From assembly GCA_946902985.2 (NCBI GenBank), contig OX336389.2:793290979-793354978 (forward strand): a stretch of DNA of 64,000 nt. Reading direction: 5' to 3'. The stretch is from Meconema thalassinum (taxonomy: Eukaryota > Arthropoda > Insecta > Orthoptera > Tettigoniidae). The notes under the pieces were generated by a model. That model saw only the letters and a list, made by a program, of their open reading frames with translations, searched no databases and was not told the DNA's origin. The position numbers were made by a program, and so were the translations under genes. Of this stretch, positions 35,220 to 45,089 are shown piece by piece (position 1 is the stretch's first letter; every line of letters begins with the position of its first letter).

Positions 35220-36425
35220 TTAACTCCGGTCTGCACTACTGACGACCAAAGTATTATGTGTACTCGAGTTTGAAGGTTGGTTGTTAAGTAACCAATAGCC
35301 CTACATAAAATCCAATACCATCAACATTTTCGTCGTTCAATTTTACGTTAGTTCATGTAGGTTTGGATTTTTTAATTTATATTTTAATATTTTTTATCGC
35401 AGTTGGAACACAAAAAGTGCACGTTTTTAAGCGTGTTTCAACCATGCGTCACATTTAAGAATTATTATCTCAAAAGCCCGTCATTAGATCGAATCCAAAT
35501 TTTAACAAAATATACATTGGAATGTTGTATAACTGGTTTATTAATTTCACAATTTTGTGTGTCAAAGAAACAAAGTTGTTATCATTGTTGTAAGGTAAAT
35601 TTTTCTCGGCTCGGGCTGGTTGGAAAATGTAGTTCTTGGTTGCGTTGTAATCGTTATACATCAAAACGTTATGCTGCATAACTGTGAAATACGTAAATTA
35701 ATTCACTTATTTTACATCGGTTTGTATTTGTACGAGGAAATAACACATGGTTCTCGAACTAGCCGCTCCGGGAAAAGCTGTACAGCGTTGCTGAGATGGA
35801 GCCCATCACTTCCGAGCGAGACGCGCCATGATGCGTGTGGGCACCATTTCGGCAACGCTGTACAGCTTTACCCAGAGCGGCTAGCTGGTGAAACATGTGT
35901 TATTTCCCCGTAGAAATACAAACCGATATAAAGTAAGTGAATTAATTTACGTATTTCACAGTCATACAGCATAACTTTTCGATGTATAAGGATTACAATG
36001 CAACAAAGAACTACATTTTCCAACCACCCCGAGCCGAGAAAAAGTTACCTTACGAAAATGATAACAACTTTGTTTCTTGGACACACACAATTTTGAAATT
36101 AATAAACCAGTTATTCAACATTCCAATGTATATTGTGTTAAAATTTGGATTTGATCTGATGACGGGTTTTTGAGATAATAATTCTTAAATGTGACGCATG
36201 GTTGAAACACGCTTAAAAAGTGCACTTTTTGTGTTCCAACTGCGATAAAAAATATTAGAATATAAATTAAAAATTTCAAACCTACATGACCTAACGTAAA
36301 ATAGAACGACGAAAATGATGATGTTATTGGATTTTATGTAGGTCTATTGGTTACTTCACAAACAACCTTCAAACTCGAGTGCACATAATACTTTGGTCGA
36401 CAGTAAGTTTCTTGAGTTAAATTTC
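35220..36425. repeat. 1.2-kb palindrome (arms ~555 bp, 60-bp centre)
   Basis: 35237-35791 is the reverse complement of 35852-36405. Outer anchors are ACCAAAGTATTATGTG and CACATAATACTTTGGT; inner anchors are AGCTGTACAGCG(T)TGC and GCAACGCTGTACAGCT. The match decays outward to about 35220 and 36425 (TTAACTC / GAGTTAA). Identity is high, roughly nine in ten by eye. The centre 35792-35851 is GC-rich. Frames at 35403-35681 and 35982-36173 are opposite-arm shadows of each other and are not called. This is probably a fold-back/MITE-type element; target duplications are not clear. Confidence 0.88.
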
Positions 36426-36969
36426 ACTACCTTCGGATGATTATGTTACCTGAAAAATCTTTTAAATATTCGATTTTGCTTGGTCACTATATTACTTCAG
36501 TGCTCACCATGTTTCTAAATGGCGCATACACGAATTTATCTGATAGTTCTGTTTCACCATACGAAATGAAAGTTGATTTCTCCAATGGTGTTTGAGTTAT
36601 TGCGCTTGATCTGGACTACTCTAGACGGTTAAGTAATCACAATTTTATTATTATATCGCTGAACTTGATACACGTGCTTAATATGTAAACGTAACTCACA
36701 CCTATAAAACAACAACATAGAAAAGACTATACAGGTAATAACGAGATTCACTGCGAATCGTAATACTAGTTATTAGTTTTGTTTCTGAAACTACGGTAGG
36801 TATAATATTGTATATTTCTTCTTTCTTGTCTCAAATCAGCTCTTAACCTCTAGAGGCCTCAGACAAATCGTTTGTAGATGGATTTTTTAAATATTATGCT
36901 TCTGATAGACTAGGCCATAGTAAGGTAAATGTGCATTCACATTAGTTTTTGTAACTTTTCTAAAGGGCA
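36426..36969. other. No feature recognised
   Basis: AT-rich sequence between the palindrome and the presumed 3' flank of the piggyBac-like element. Confidence 0.4.
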
Positions 36970-37405
36970 TAACTGAAGGTGGACCTCAGTTCTTTATTGA
37001 TATATTCATACCAGATGTTTCATCGAATTAGAAGTTTGGTTACAGAAGATTGGATTTATTTATTCTTCCCAATTACGCATTCTAACTACTAAAAATTATT
37101 AAAAACAGTTTTTTTACACCCTAATCATACTGAGTTTATTTCCTGATCATCATCATCAACGTACACTTTCGTCAATTCTTGACAGAATGACATCTTATTG
37201 TACAGTACATACACAATATTACCTAATATGATAATAATGTGAACAACTTTTTCTTACTACTGCACAAAGGTACATTAACTACTAATAAATACAAAAACAG
37301 GTTTTTATAGCACACTTATCGAATAATGAATGTTTTCATTATCAATATCAATGTAATCTCAGGTATATTACTGACAATTTGACATCATACAGTACATACT
37401 CTCCA

Positions 37406-38164
37406 TTACTTAGTATGGTATGTAAGGAAACAATTGTTTTTTACCACACAAAGGTACATTCCACACTTTATGCAGAATACCCTAGTTTTGGAGCGGCATC
37501 CTGGACTTCTACATTTTGAGCCATTCTTTGCATCAACAAATTTTGGCAAGTATCCTACATTGTCATATCGTACCTCTGGAATGGGTTGAGACAAAACTCT
37601 TCTAACTTTCTTATGTCCTCTTTAATCAACTTCACTCTCACTCTCAGGGCCATCAACGTCATCACTGATGATAGGTGTTGAGCGAGGTCGTCCACATTTT
37701 CCAGTATTTGGGACGTCAATCTTCTTGAAATTGATCATAGCCTTTCCTACATGCATTTTGTAGTCCATCAATGAAAGTCTTTTTCGACTAACAAAACCAT
37801 TGGCTGCACACCATCTGTGATACATTATCCAACAATTAACAATTACCAGATCCACAAAGTGTTTGAACTTGCGAATTGGCCATTTGTTGGTACGAATATA
37901 ACATCGATAGTAGGACATAAATCTATCACAGAGGTATACACCACCCATCTTTCCATTGTAAACGTTGACGACCATTGTCTGAGGAACAACTACCTTCTTC
38001 TTTACCTCCTTTGACCATCTTTTGCATGTTGTTTGAGGTTCACCACCAACACATGAGGACAGTAACAGAACACACTTATTGTCTTTCCACTTAACAATAC
38101 ACATCTTGTCATCTTCCCACACCCATTCATCCCATTCTCCCATTGGGAACAGGTCAGTGTACAT
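37406..38164 (-). pseudogene. piggyBac-like transposase, C-terminal half
   Basis: Continues the transposase after the LINE insertion point. Landmarks: GEWDEWVWEDDKMCIVKWKD (the RNase-H-like fold before the last acid), then VYNGKMGGVYLCDRFMSYYR, then KWPIRKFKHFVDLVIVNCW. In the family the GGV motif is followed by a catalytic aspartate; here it is tyrosine (near 37934), so the active site is broken. An in-frame stop at 37622 separates this from the C-terminal cysteine-rich DNA-binding domain (37406-37594), which has CRSPGC, CIKCGMYLC and NCFLTYH. Upstream it joins the N-terminal half at 42865 through the duplicated target TTCAGTTAAT. Family members cut and paste at TTAA. Confidence 0.9.
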
Positions 38165-38523
38165 TTCAGTTAATAGAAATATCTCTGTTGTTGGTGCAAT
38201 ATACATTTTTGGTGATTTTATCGCTTGTATATTGTAATGTCATAACCAATTTGAGGTTAAGAAGTGATAGTATCATCTCAAACAAACGAGCTCGAAATAT
38301 CATCTTTGGCAGACGTAGAGGTTAGGGTATTGTTAGTACAAGGTCTTGCCGTAACTTCCAAAGCCGTCTGGTATTTGTAGTAGTTAAGGTTCTGTCGCCA
38401 GGAGGCGGCAAGGGCGTTTAGATCTCTCTGTTTCGGTGGACATTTTTAACCCGTAGCATTGCCATAGAGGAAATACTGAGTCAAGGAGCATTGGATGCCG
38501 ATAAGTTCGCCGTCTTAAGATAG

Positions 38524-39678
38524 CAGATATCGGACAATGAAAACAAAGAACAGGAGTATCTTGACATTGCTAAGGCGCTTTTGGAGAGCATTTTGGCTAT
38601 CCCCCAAAAGAATATGAGGCTGGAGATTCAAGTTGGGTTGAAAAAAATGCAGGAGGCTTTAGATGCAGGGAGTACTAGTCGGAGATCTTGGAAGAAAGCC
38701 AGAGAGTCGCTGTTGCTTCAAAAAAAGGACCTTTCTTCAAGAGCGGAGGAATTGTCTCCGATATCTTCGGGAACAATTCCAGAGAACAATGAAAAGGAGG
38801 AATTGACAAGAGTTCAACCCAAGAAGAAGAGGAAACAACAGAGTAATGAAACTGAAAATACTCAGCAGCGAGCAGAAGAGGTTCAAACTGTGGTCATGAA
38901 CCCTGCAAGAAAGGAAGAAGGGAAGAGGCCTAAACCAAGAAGGCGCCTTGAAGCTGTTCTTATTCAGCCAGCAAAAGACAGATCCTTTGCGAATGTACTT
39001 AAAGATATCCGTAGCAAGGTCAAACCAGAGGACAGTGGCGTGGACATTAAGTCAATTAGGAAGACCAGGTCTGGAGATGTTCTTCTTGAATTGAACAAAT
39101 CTACGACGTGTGAGGGTCGAGAAAACCTCAACAAATCGTTGAGAGAGGCTCGTGGTCAGGATGAAGATGTCAAAACTTTGACCCCCAGAATAACTCTGGA
39201 GGTGCGGGATTTAGACTGCATCACGACTATTGCAGATGTGGAGGAGGCAATCAGACGGGACATTAAAACACTTAGTGGAGAAGTCAAAATCTTTGTCACA
39301 GAACCCAATAGCAGAAGTCAGAAAATGGCTATTATACATTTAGCAGAGCAAGATGCCCGTAAACTTCTGGAAGAGGGGAGAATGAAAGTGGGATGGATAT
39401 ATGGTAGTGTAAGGGAGAGAGCAATGGTAACTCGCTGTTTCCGTTGTCTGTCATATGGACATCTTGCAAGGAATTGTAATGGCCCTGATAGGAGCAAACT
39501 CTGTTACAAGTGTGGAGATGCCAGAAATAAAGCATCAGACTGTAAAGGTGAAGCACGATGTGTGCTATGCAAGGAGAAGGAGGTTCATGACACCAAACGG
39601 AACCATGTTCCTGGTTCAGGCGCCTGTATAGTGTTTAGGGAAGCTCTCGAGAAGGTTAAAATGGGCAAAAAATGGTGA
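38524..39678 (+). CDS. LINE ORF1 (gag-like, zinc knuckles)
   Basis: Open from just after an in-frame TAG (38521-38523) to TGA at 39676. Upstream sequence reads in the same frame, so the TAG is probably a nonsense mutation rather than the native boundary, and no start is assigned. The N-terminal half is lysine/glutamate-rich and coiled-coil-like (about 38580-38960), followed by basic KRPKPRRRLEAV. The central part RITLEVRDLDCITTIADVEE resembles the RRM-like fold of R1-clade ORF1. The C-terminus has zinc knuckles: CFRCLSYGHLARNC (CCHC intact), CYKCGDARNKASDC (histidine replaced by asparagine) and CVLCKEKEVHDTKRNHVPGS followed by GAC. It would package LINE RNA. Its stop overlaps the ORF2 start (ATGGTGA at 39672-39678), a compact arrangement usual for this clade. 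Confidence 0.88.
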   Translation, partial: QISDNENKEQEYLDIAKALLESILAIPQKNMRLEIQVGLKKMQEALDAGSTSRRSWKKARESLLLQKKDLSSRAEELSPISSGTIPENNEKEELTRVQPKKKRKQQSNETENTQQRAEEVQTVVMNPARKEEGKRPKPRRRLEAVLIQPAKDRSFANVLKDIRSKVKPEDSGVDIKSIRKTRSGDVLLELNKSTTCEGRENLNKSLREARGQDEDVKTLTPRITLEVRDLDCITTIADVEEAIRRDIKTLSGEVKIFVTEPNSRSQKMAIIHLAEQDARKLLEEGRMKVGWIYGSVRERAMVTRCFRCLSYGHLARNCNGPDRSKLCYKCGDARNKASDCKGEARCVLCKEKEVHDTKRNHVPGSGACIVFREALEKVKMGKKW

Positions 39679-42671
39679 GAGTTCTTCAAGGAAATGTTCA
39701 CAGAAGTTTGACTTGACGCAATTGGCATTTGAAATGGAAGTGGATATTTTTCTCCTGAGTGAGCAATATCAGAACAGGGACCATCATGGGTGGTTTGTGG
39801 ACAATCTTGGAACAGCCGCAATTTTCATTCCGGAACTGGGAAAATATCCAGTGACAGATCAAGGTTCTAAGGATGGTTTCGTCTGGGTTAAGAATGGCAC
39901 GCTTACGAACGTGAGCTGTTACTTCACTCCGAACTAGCCCATTGCTGATTTCCAGAACAAGTTGGATAGCCTTGAGGACACATTGCGTGGTATGGGAAAT
40001 AACCTTATTTTAGCTGGAGATTTCAATGCCAAAGCCTTGGAATGGGGTATGCCGGATGTAGATTCCAGAGGACGTCGTATACTGGAAATGGCTGCAAGGT
40101 TAGGATTGTCGACCGTGAATGTTGGAAATACGCCTACCTTTCGACGACCTGGCTGCAATGGAACCATACCAGATGTGACTTTAGCGTCAGACGATCTTTT
40201 GTCAAGAATATCTGAATGGCGGGTGATTGAGGACTACACAGGAAGCGATCATCAGTATGTTACTTTCTGTGTACTTCAGCAAAATCGACAACAAAGTGCT
40301 GTAATACGCAAACCATCATACTGGAATCCCACAAATATGGATAAAGAAAAGTTATGTGAGGTAATACAGAGAGGAATGGTGAAAGTTGAAACGAATTGCT
40401 TTTCATTTGAGGGGAGAGAGGCGGTGGATAAATGGGTAGAGAACACTATGTTGCTTATTCATCAAGCCTGCAATAAATCCATGTGCAGGAAGAAAACGCG
40501 AAAACACAAACAGCCAGCATACTGGTGGACGGAAGAAATTGCTGATATGAGGCGACACTGCCTGAGGATGAGACGAAGGGCACATAGAGCGAGAGGAAGA
40601 GAAGGGGCAGCCTTATTCTCCGAAGACCACAAATCAGCAAGAAAGGCGCTTCGGGATGCAATTAAAAGAAGTAAAGCTGACAAATGGTGGGAAATGGTCA
40701 AAGAAGTTGACAACGATCCTTGGGGACTAGGATATAAGATAGTATTGAAGAAACTTGGATTTTTTCCTAATCCGATAATGGATGCACACACTATGGACGA
40801 AATAGTCAGTACGCTGTTTCCGGAACATCCGGAGAGGATTGATGAAGATGATGGTTGCAAGGATATTGAAGAAATACCATTGTTCACCGAGGAAGAATTA
40901 TTGAAAGCGATTAATTCTATCAGGAACAAGAAGGCTCCTGGACCAGATGGGATTCCAGCATAAGCACTAAAGGAGGCAGCAAGAGCTTGCCCGCGACTCC
41001 TTTTGAACATGTATAACGCATATCTGAAGGCAGGCGTTTTTAGTGCCTGCTGGAAGAAGGCCAGACTAGTTCTTATTAGCAAAGGAAAATTGGGAGGAAA
41101 TTTGCCTTCATCATACAGGCCATTATGTATGCTGGATACGGCTGGAAAAGGATTAGAAAAACTATTACAGCCTAGAATATTGATGGCAGTTCAATCAGCT
41201 GGAGATTTATCTTCCCAACAATACGGCTTTCGGAAAGGGCACTCGACTATTGATGCTGTGCGGGTAGTTGTAGAGACTGCAAACAGAGCTCAGATGGGTA
41301 ACCATTACTCACGTAAAGTTACGCTACTTGTGACTCTACATGTGAAGAATGTCTTTAACTCTGCCCAGTGGAGTGACATTTTGGTGGCACATCAAGATAA
41401 ATTTAGACTACCGAGATACCTCATGCGGATAATGAGGGATTATCTAAAGGACCGAATTTTGCAGTACGATACCGAGGAAGGACATAGGACTAAAAGATTA
41501 ACTGCTGGGGCAGCTCAAGGATCTATTCGTGGGCCAGATCTCTGGAATATTGCATACGATGGCCTGCTTCGGCTGAAGATGCCCGAAGATGCAATATTGG
41601 TAGGATATGCTGATGATGGTGCTGCTCTGATTGTGGCTCGTGATATAGAGCTGGTGCAACTGAAACTCAATAAGGTAATGCGACGTGTCACAGATTGGAT
41701 GACGGAACATAAACTGTCATTAGCAGACCATAAAACGGAGATTGTTGTGCTGACGAGAAGGAGAATCAACACTCTTGTACCAATGCAAGTGGGAGAGACG
41801 ATGATTAATTCATCAAGTAGTACGAAGTACTTGGGTGTGACGCTAGATACGAAGCTCACATTCTGGGCCCATATTCAAAGAGTGACGGATAAAGCAGCAA
41901 CTATCTTGACAGCTTTGAGCCGATTAATGGGTAATATTAAAGGTCCGAAGCCTAGCAACGACGTCTCCTGATGACAACAGTCCAGTCCATATTACTCTAT
42001 GGAGCTGAGATCTGGGCTGAGTCCTTATGGTTCGAGAAGTATCGTAAAAGGATAGCAGCAGTACAACGGAGAGGAGCACTGAGGATCTCATGTGCATATC
42101 GCACTGTTTCAGATCCTGCTGTTCTAGCGGTAGCGGGAGTAGCACCAATTGATTTACTTGCCTTAGAGTGTCAGGAAGTTTGGCGCACCAAAGAAGAACT
42201 GGGCATACACCAGGCAAAGACGTCTGCACACAACCATTGTATGGAACGATGGCAACAGAAGTGGGATGATGAGACACGAGGTCGATGGACAAAGAAACTT
42301 ATTCCGCGCCTGGCTGACTGGGTTGATCGAAACCACGGAGAGGTCAATTATTATTTGACACAGTTCCTAACTGGCCATGGATATTTTTGGAGATTCCTGC
42401 ATGACATAGGCGTGGCTAATAGTCCTTTGTGTTATTATTGTAATGAAGAGGATGATGCGCTCCACACATTCTTTGTGTGTGAACGCTTGTCAACACATAG
42501 AAGAGATCTATAGGGGTAATCACGCCGGACAACATCCAACAGATGATGCTCCGAAATGATCAAACATGGAATCAGATAGCTATTTACATAGAAGGTGTCC
42601 TGCGCCAGAAGAAGAGGGAAATAGATGCGTTCGAACATCCTTATGAAACAATGAAGAAAGAAGAAGTCTGA
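39672..42671 (+). pseudogene. LINE ORF2 (endonuclease-RT), multiply broken
   Basis: ORF2 starts at ATG 39672, overlapping the ORF1 stop. Frameshifts lie near 39712, 41970 and 42514; in-frame stops are TAG 39935 and TAA 40961. Domains in order: APE endonuclease (LAGDFNAKALEWG, then YTGSDHQYVTF), RT fingers (NKKAPGPDGIPA, PSSYRPLCMLDTAGKGLEKL), QYGFRKGHSTIDA, motif A at 41321-41370, AAQGSIRGPDLWN, motif C YADD at 41606-41617 and TKYLGVTLD. The C-terminal knuckle is CYYCNEEDDALHTFFVC (about 42430-42480). Motif A reads LHVKNVFNSAQW: the catalytic aspartate usual in LDVKNAF is histidine (codon 41339-41341), so the polymerase is dead independently of the stops. R1-clade assignment rests on this motif set and the 3' UTR. 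Confidence 0.9.
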
Positions 42672-42864
42672 ATGGCTAAGTAAGCACGACATCACCCTGA
42701 AGTAATGCGAGAGCGGTTCCGGGGTGATGAACACATCATGGGAAAAGGGAGGTGGTTTTTAGTGGGTAAGAATCCCACACTACTGTGGAGTGCGGACCCT
42801 TCACATGTGTCTTTTGAAGATTTTCCACAGTCCCTCGTAAAAAAAACTCCCCTCTTCAGTTAAT

Positions 42865-43955
42865 CATCAGTTTTTAACTTTTCTGCTACTGAACCTACCC
42901 TATTTTTCATTACAGTCCCTGTTTGATATATATTTCTCTGAAGCAGACAGTCTTATGATTTAACGCTCGTAAAAATCTATCAGTATAAACACAGTGTCCC
43001 TTGTCTTGTGGGATACTTTCCGTCAAAGTCTTAACAACAGCAGCACCAAGCCCATATTCCTTCTGGTCTTCACTTGTTTCAGTACCTGCCTCAGTATAAA
43101 ACATGAAATCCAGAACCAGTCCGTCTGGTGCTGCCAGTATGAAATTTTTCATTCCTAATGGGTTCGGTTTTGAGGAGACGTACTGTCTGAAACCACACTT
43201 CCCTGAAAAGGGAACCATCTGCTCATCAAGTGACATATGTTTCGATCGCGGCAATGATAAACACTTCGTTTTCACACAGTCAAGAAATGGTTTCTCCTTC
43301 CAAAGTGCCCCTTCATGCTCCCCTTGATTGTTCTCAAAATGCATAAAATTTATGAGTTAAAAAATCTATCCCTAGACAAACATTAACAAATGATTGGTAC
43401 CTCAGTATCATGTTGCCAATGCATTTTAGATTGTGGATAACCCAGCACACCCATTATCGCGTGTACACCTGACAAATGAATCATTTCCTCTAAAGTGGTG
43501 TTAACAGATATCAAGTTACGCCTTTGAACAGAATACAGGTTAGTTTGCACTGCCTGTTGTTCCCAGAAACTGAGAAGCAGATATTCTAAGAACGAATCTA
43601 GTATCCCCTTTTCTTCATCGTAATCTGGTAAGAGAATTTCTTCCCTGCAAGGGCCCTGTGAAATCATAGATTTATGTTTCAATTTCATGTCGCGTATTTT
43701 TGTAGAGAGAAGTTCTTGTCCTGACACTTTAGTAGGCCTACTGTTCGTTTGATGCTCATTATTGGCATCACGTTCAGAATTTGTCACACTCATTTTCAGG
43801 ATTTTCACATTCATTAATATCACTGTCAGCATCATTGCGTACAGAAAAGGCACCATTATTAGTAAATGTGATCTCATCATCTTCCCCCTCGGACAGATTG
43901 GCGTCACTTTCGTTCAGAAAAGCCCATATACCCCTTTCCTCAAGAAATCGACCTT
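42865..43955 (-). pseudogene. piggyBac-like transposase, N-terminal half (exon 2)
   Basis: Begins at an acceptor (TTCTTTACAG then AAGG, exon base 43955). It reads EGRFLEERGIWAFLNESDAN, then acidic SEGEDDEITF typical of the family's N-terminus. A frameshift near 43790 moves into the frame ending at 43383, which has QQAVQTNLYSVQ, TLEEMIHLSGVHAIMGVLG and DTEVPII. Indels around 43345-43390 lead to the frame 43344-42910 with HMSLDEQMVPFSGKCGF (first catalytic D) and KGHCVYTDRF (second D). After a final shift near 42905 comes VMKNRVGSVAEKLKTDD, where the R1-like LINE enters at the duplicated TTCAGTTAAT. Two of three acids are present, but the gene is broken in several places. Confidence 0.88.
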
Positions 43956-44664
43956 CTGTAAAGAATTAATAAAAAAAATAACGTTACTTTGGTATGAAAC
44001 GAGGAATTTCCTATATTATTCATTAATAATTGGGATGCAAGTCACTGTACACTGTACACTTGACCATACAAGAAAATTAATGGACTATTGAACTAAGGTC
44101 CACACACGGGGACCATCAACTTATACGATATATATATCAGTACCATTGAATGATTTCAATAATCTCAACATATGTGCTGACTTTACGACTATTACTGACC
44201 ACAAAGAATGATACAGTCAGTCTAAGAGACTAGACTTTATATCATTTCAAATGACGCATGCTACAAATGCTACACATGTTAGAAAGGCTCAGGAGGGCTT
44301 CTCGCGATGACGTCACGCACTCGCCGTCTCCGTATCGCATAACGCCAGACCCCAGGAGTAAACTCAGACTCAACAGACTCCAATACCCTTTAACTTAGGT
44401 TTCCCACACGGGGAACGGAGAGCGGGAGGTGCACTCTGCTGCATGACGTCACGCACACGCCATCTCCATATCGCATAGCGCCAGACCCCAGGAGTAAACT
44501 CAGACTCGGTGCATATGCACTGAACAACATGATGACGTCATACACGCCGTAACCGTAACGCATAACGGTGGACCAAAGCATAACGAGGAAGTCGACAAGA
44601 TCATTTGAAATTATTAAAAATTACAATAAAATCACGAGTTATTAACTGAGAAGTATTAATTTAC
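43956..44664 (-). other. Intron of the piggyBac-like transposase
   Basis: A GT-AG intron of 709 bp. The donor is at 44664-44661 (GAAG then GTAAAT), the acceptor at 43956-43957 (TTTACAG). Splicing joins the 25-nt first exon to the EGRFLEERG exon in frame. It contains a 138-bp direct repeat with CRE palindromes (44304-44565). Confidence 0.65.
44304..44565. repeat. ~138-bp direct repeat with TGACGTCA palindromes
   Basis: GATGACGTCACGCACTCGCC..AGACCCCAGGAGTAAACTC occurs at 44304-44370 and again at 44441-44508. A third partial unit (GATGACGTCATACACGCCG) is at 44532-44565. Each unit carries the perfect CRE TGACGTCA. Confidence 0.85.
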
Positions 44665-44689
44665 CTTCGGCGTGATGAGAGGAAGCCAT
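44665..44689 (-). CDS. 25-nt first coding exon of piggyBac-like transposase
   Basis: ATG at 44689 gives MASSHHAE plus one base, then donor GTAAAT. Joined across the 709-bp intron it reads on as E-EGRFLEERG in frame, the expected N-terminus for this family. It is too short to be seen as a frame. The call rests on splice-site fit and reading-frame continuity. Confidence 0.6.
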
Positions 44690-44916
44690 TTTGTGACGCA
44701 CCGCTCATAATATTCAAAGCTGACACGGCTGTTACGAACACTACCGCAACGCCTTGGCAACAAAGTGAACTACGAGGTCCACAGATGAGGACTGCGGTCG
44801 CTACGATATAAAACCACATTAAACTATAGAGATATGAGGTTCACAACCAAGGTCCTCGCATGTGGACCGCCGGAACGTAGATGCTAATTTTATACAATCG
44901 CAACTGTACATAAGAG

Positions 44917-45000
44917 CACAGGCGATGTGACTATTGATGACAATGGAGATCGTATTGCTGACTATGCACTAATGGGCATGGTTCCTCAAATGGAACGATT
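44917..45000 (+). pseudogene. Decayed duplicate of the receptor guanylyl cyclase exon
   Basis: About nine in ten bases match the exon at 46575-46666, starting at CACAGGCGATGTGACTAT. It would read TGDVTIDDNGDRIADYALMG, then diverge to ERFIN and a stop. The acceptor region (CATAAGAG, no pyrimidine tract) and the donor position (ATTCATTAACTGA instead of TTTCAGGTGAGT) are both lost. Of nine substitutions in the aligned part, six are silent and three change residues (D to G, D to V, T to M). It therefore looks like a once-constrained duplicate exon, now dead. It lies 90 bp upstream of the DD37D element. Confidence 0.8.
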
Positions 45001-45089
45001 CATTAACTGACGATATCAGGTACACTCACGTTTACACGAGTAATTCTCTTCATGATTAAGTCCACAAAAATAGGAAACGTGAGGGTACA

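Larger units (their letters stand above)
38175..42854 (+). mobile_element. R1-clade-like LINE inserted in piggyBac transposase
   Basis: Bounded by TTCAGTTAAT at 38165-38174 and 42855-42864, a perfect 10-bp target duplication. It carries both ORFs in order, ORF1 with three zinc knuckles and ORF2 with APE endonuclease, RT and a C-terminal CCHC. The 3' UTR (42672-42854) contains GGTGGTTTTTAGTGGGTAAG and CCCACACTACTGTGG, a style I associate with R1/TRAS/Waldo-type elements. It is 4680 bp long and nearly full length. The 5' UTR (38175-38460) has no repeats. Confidence 0.88.
36970..44880 (-). mobile_element. piggyBac-like element, split by a LINE
   Basis: The transposase fragments run on the minus strand from exon 1 (44689) to 37406. 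GGTGGACCTCAG near 36978 and GGTCCACAGATGAGGAC / GGTCCTCGCATGTGGACC near 44779 and 44853 are candidate ends, because they share an unusual GTCC/GGAC character. I could not find TTAA target duplications, so the limits are approximate. Without the 4680-bp LINE the element would be about 3.2 kb. Confidence 0.6.

Noticed and set aside
35403..36173. 92- and 63-codon frames in the palindrome
   Set aside because: They arise from the same sequence in opposite arms and have no family motif.
38206..38325. Treating 38175-38206 as part of the piggyBac C-terminal frame
   Set aside because: The target duplication places the LINE boundary at 38174/38175, so the first codons of that frame belong to the inserted LINE.
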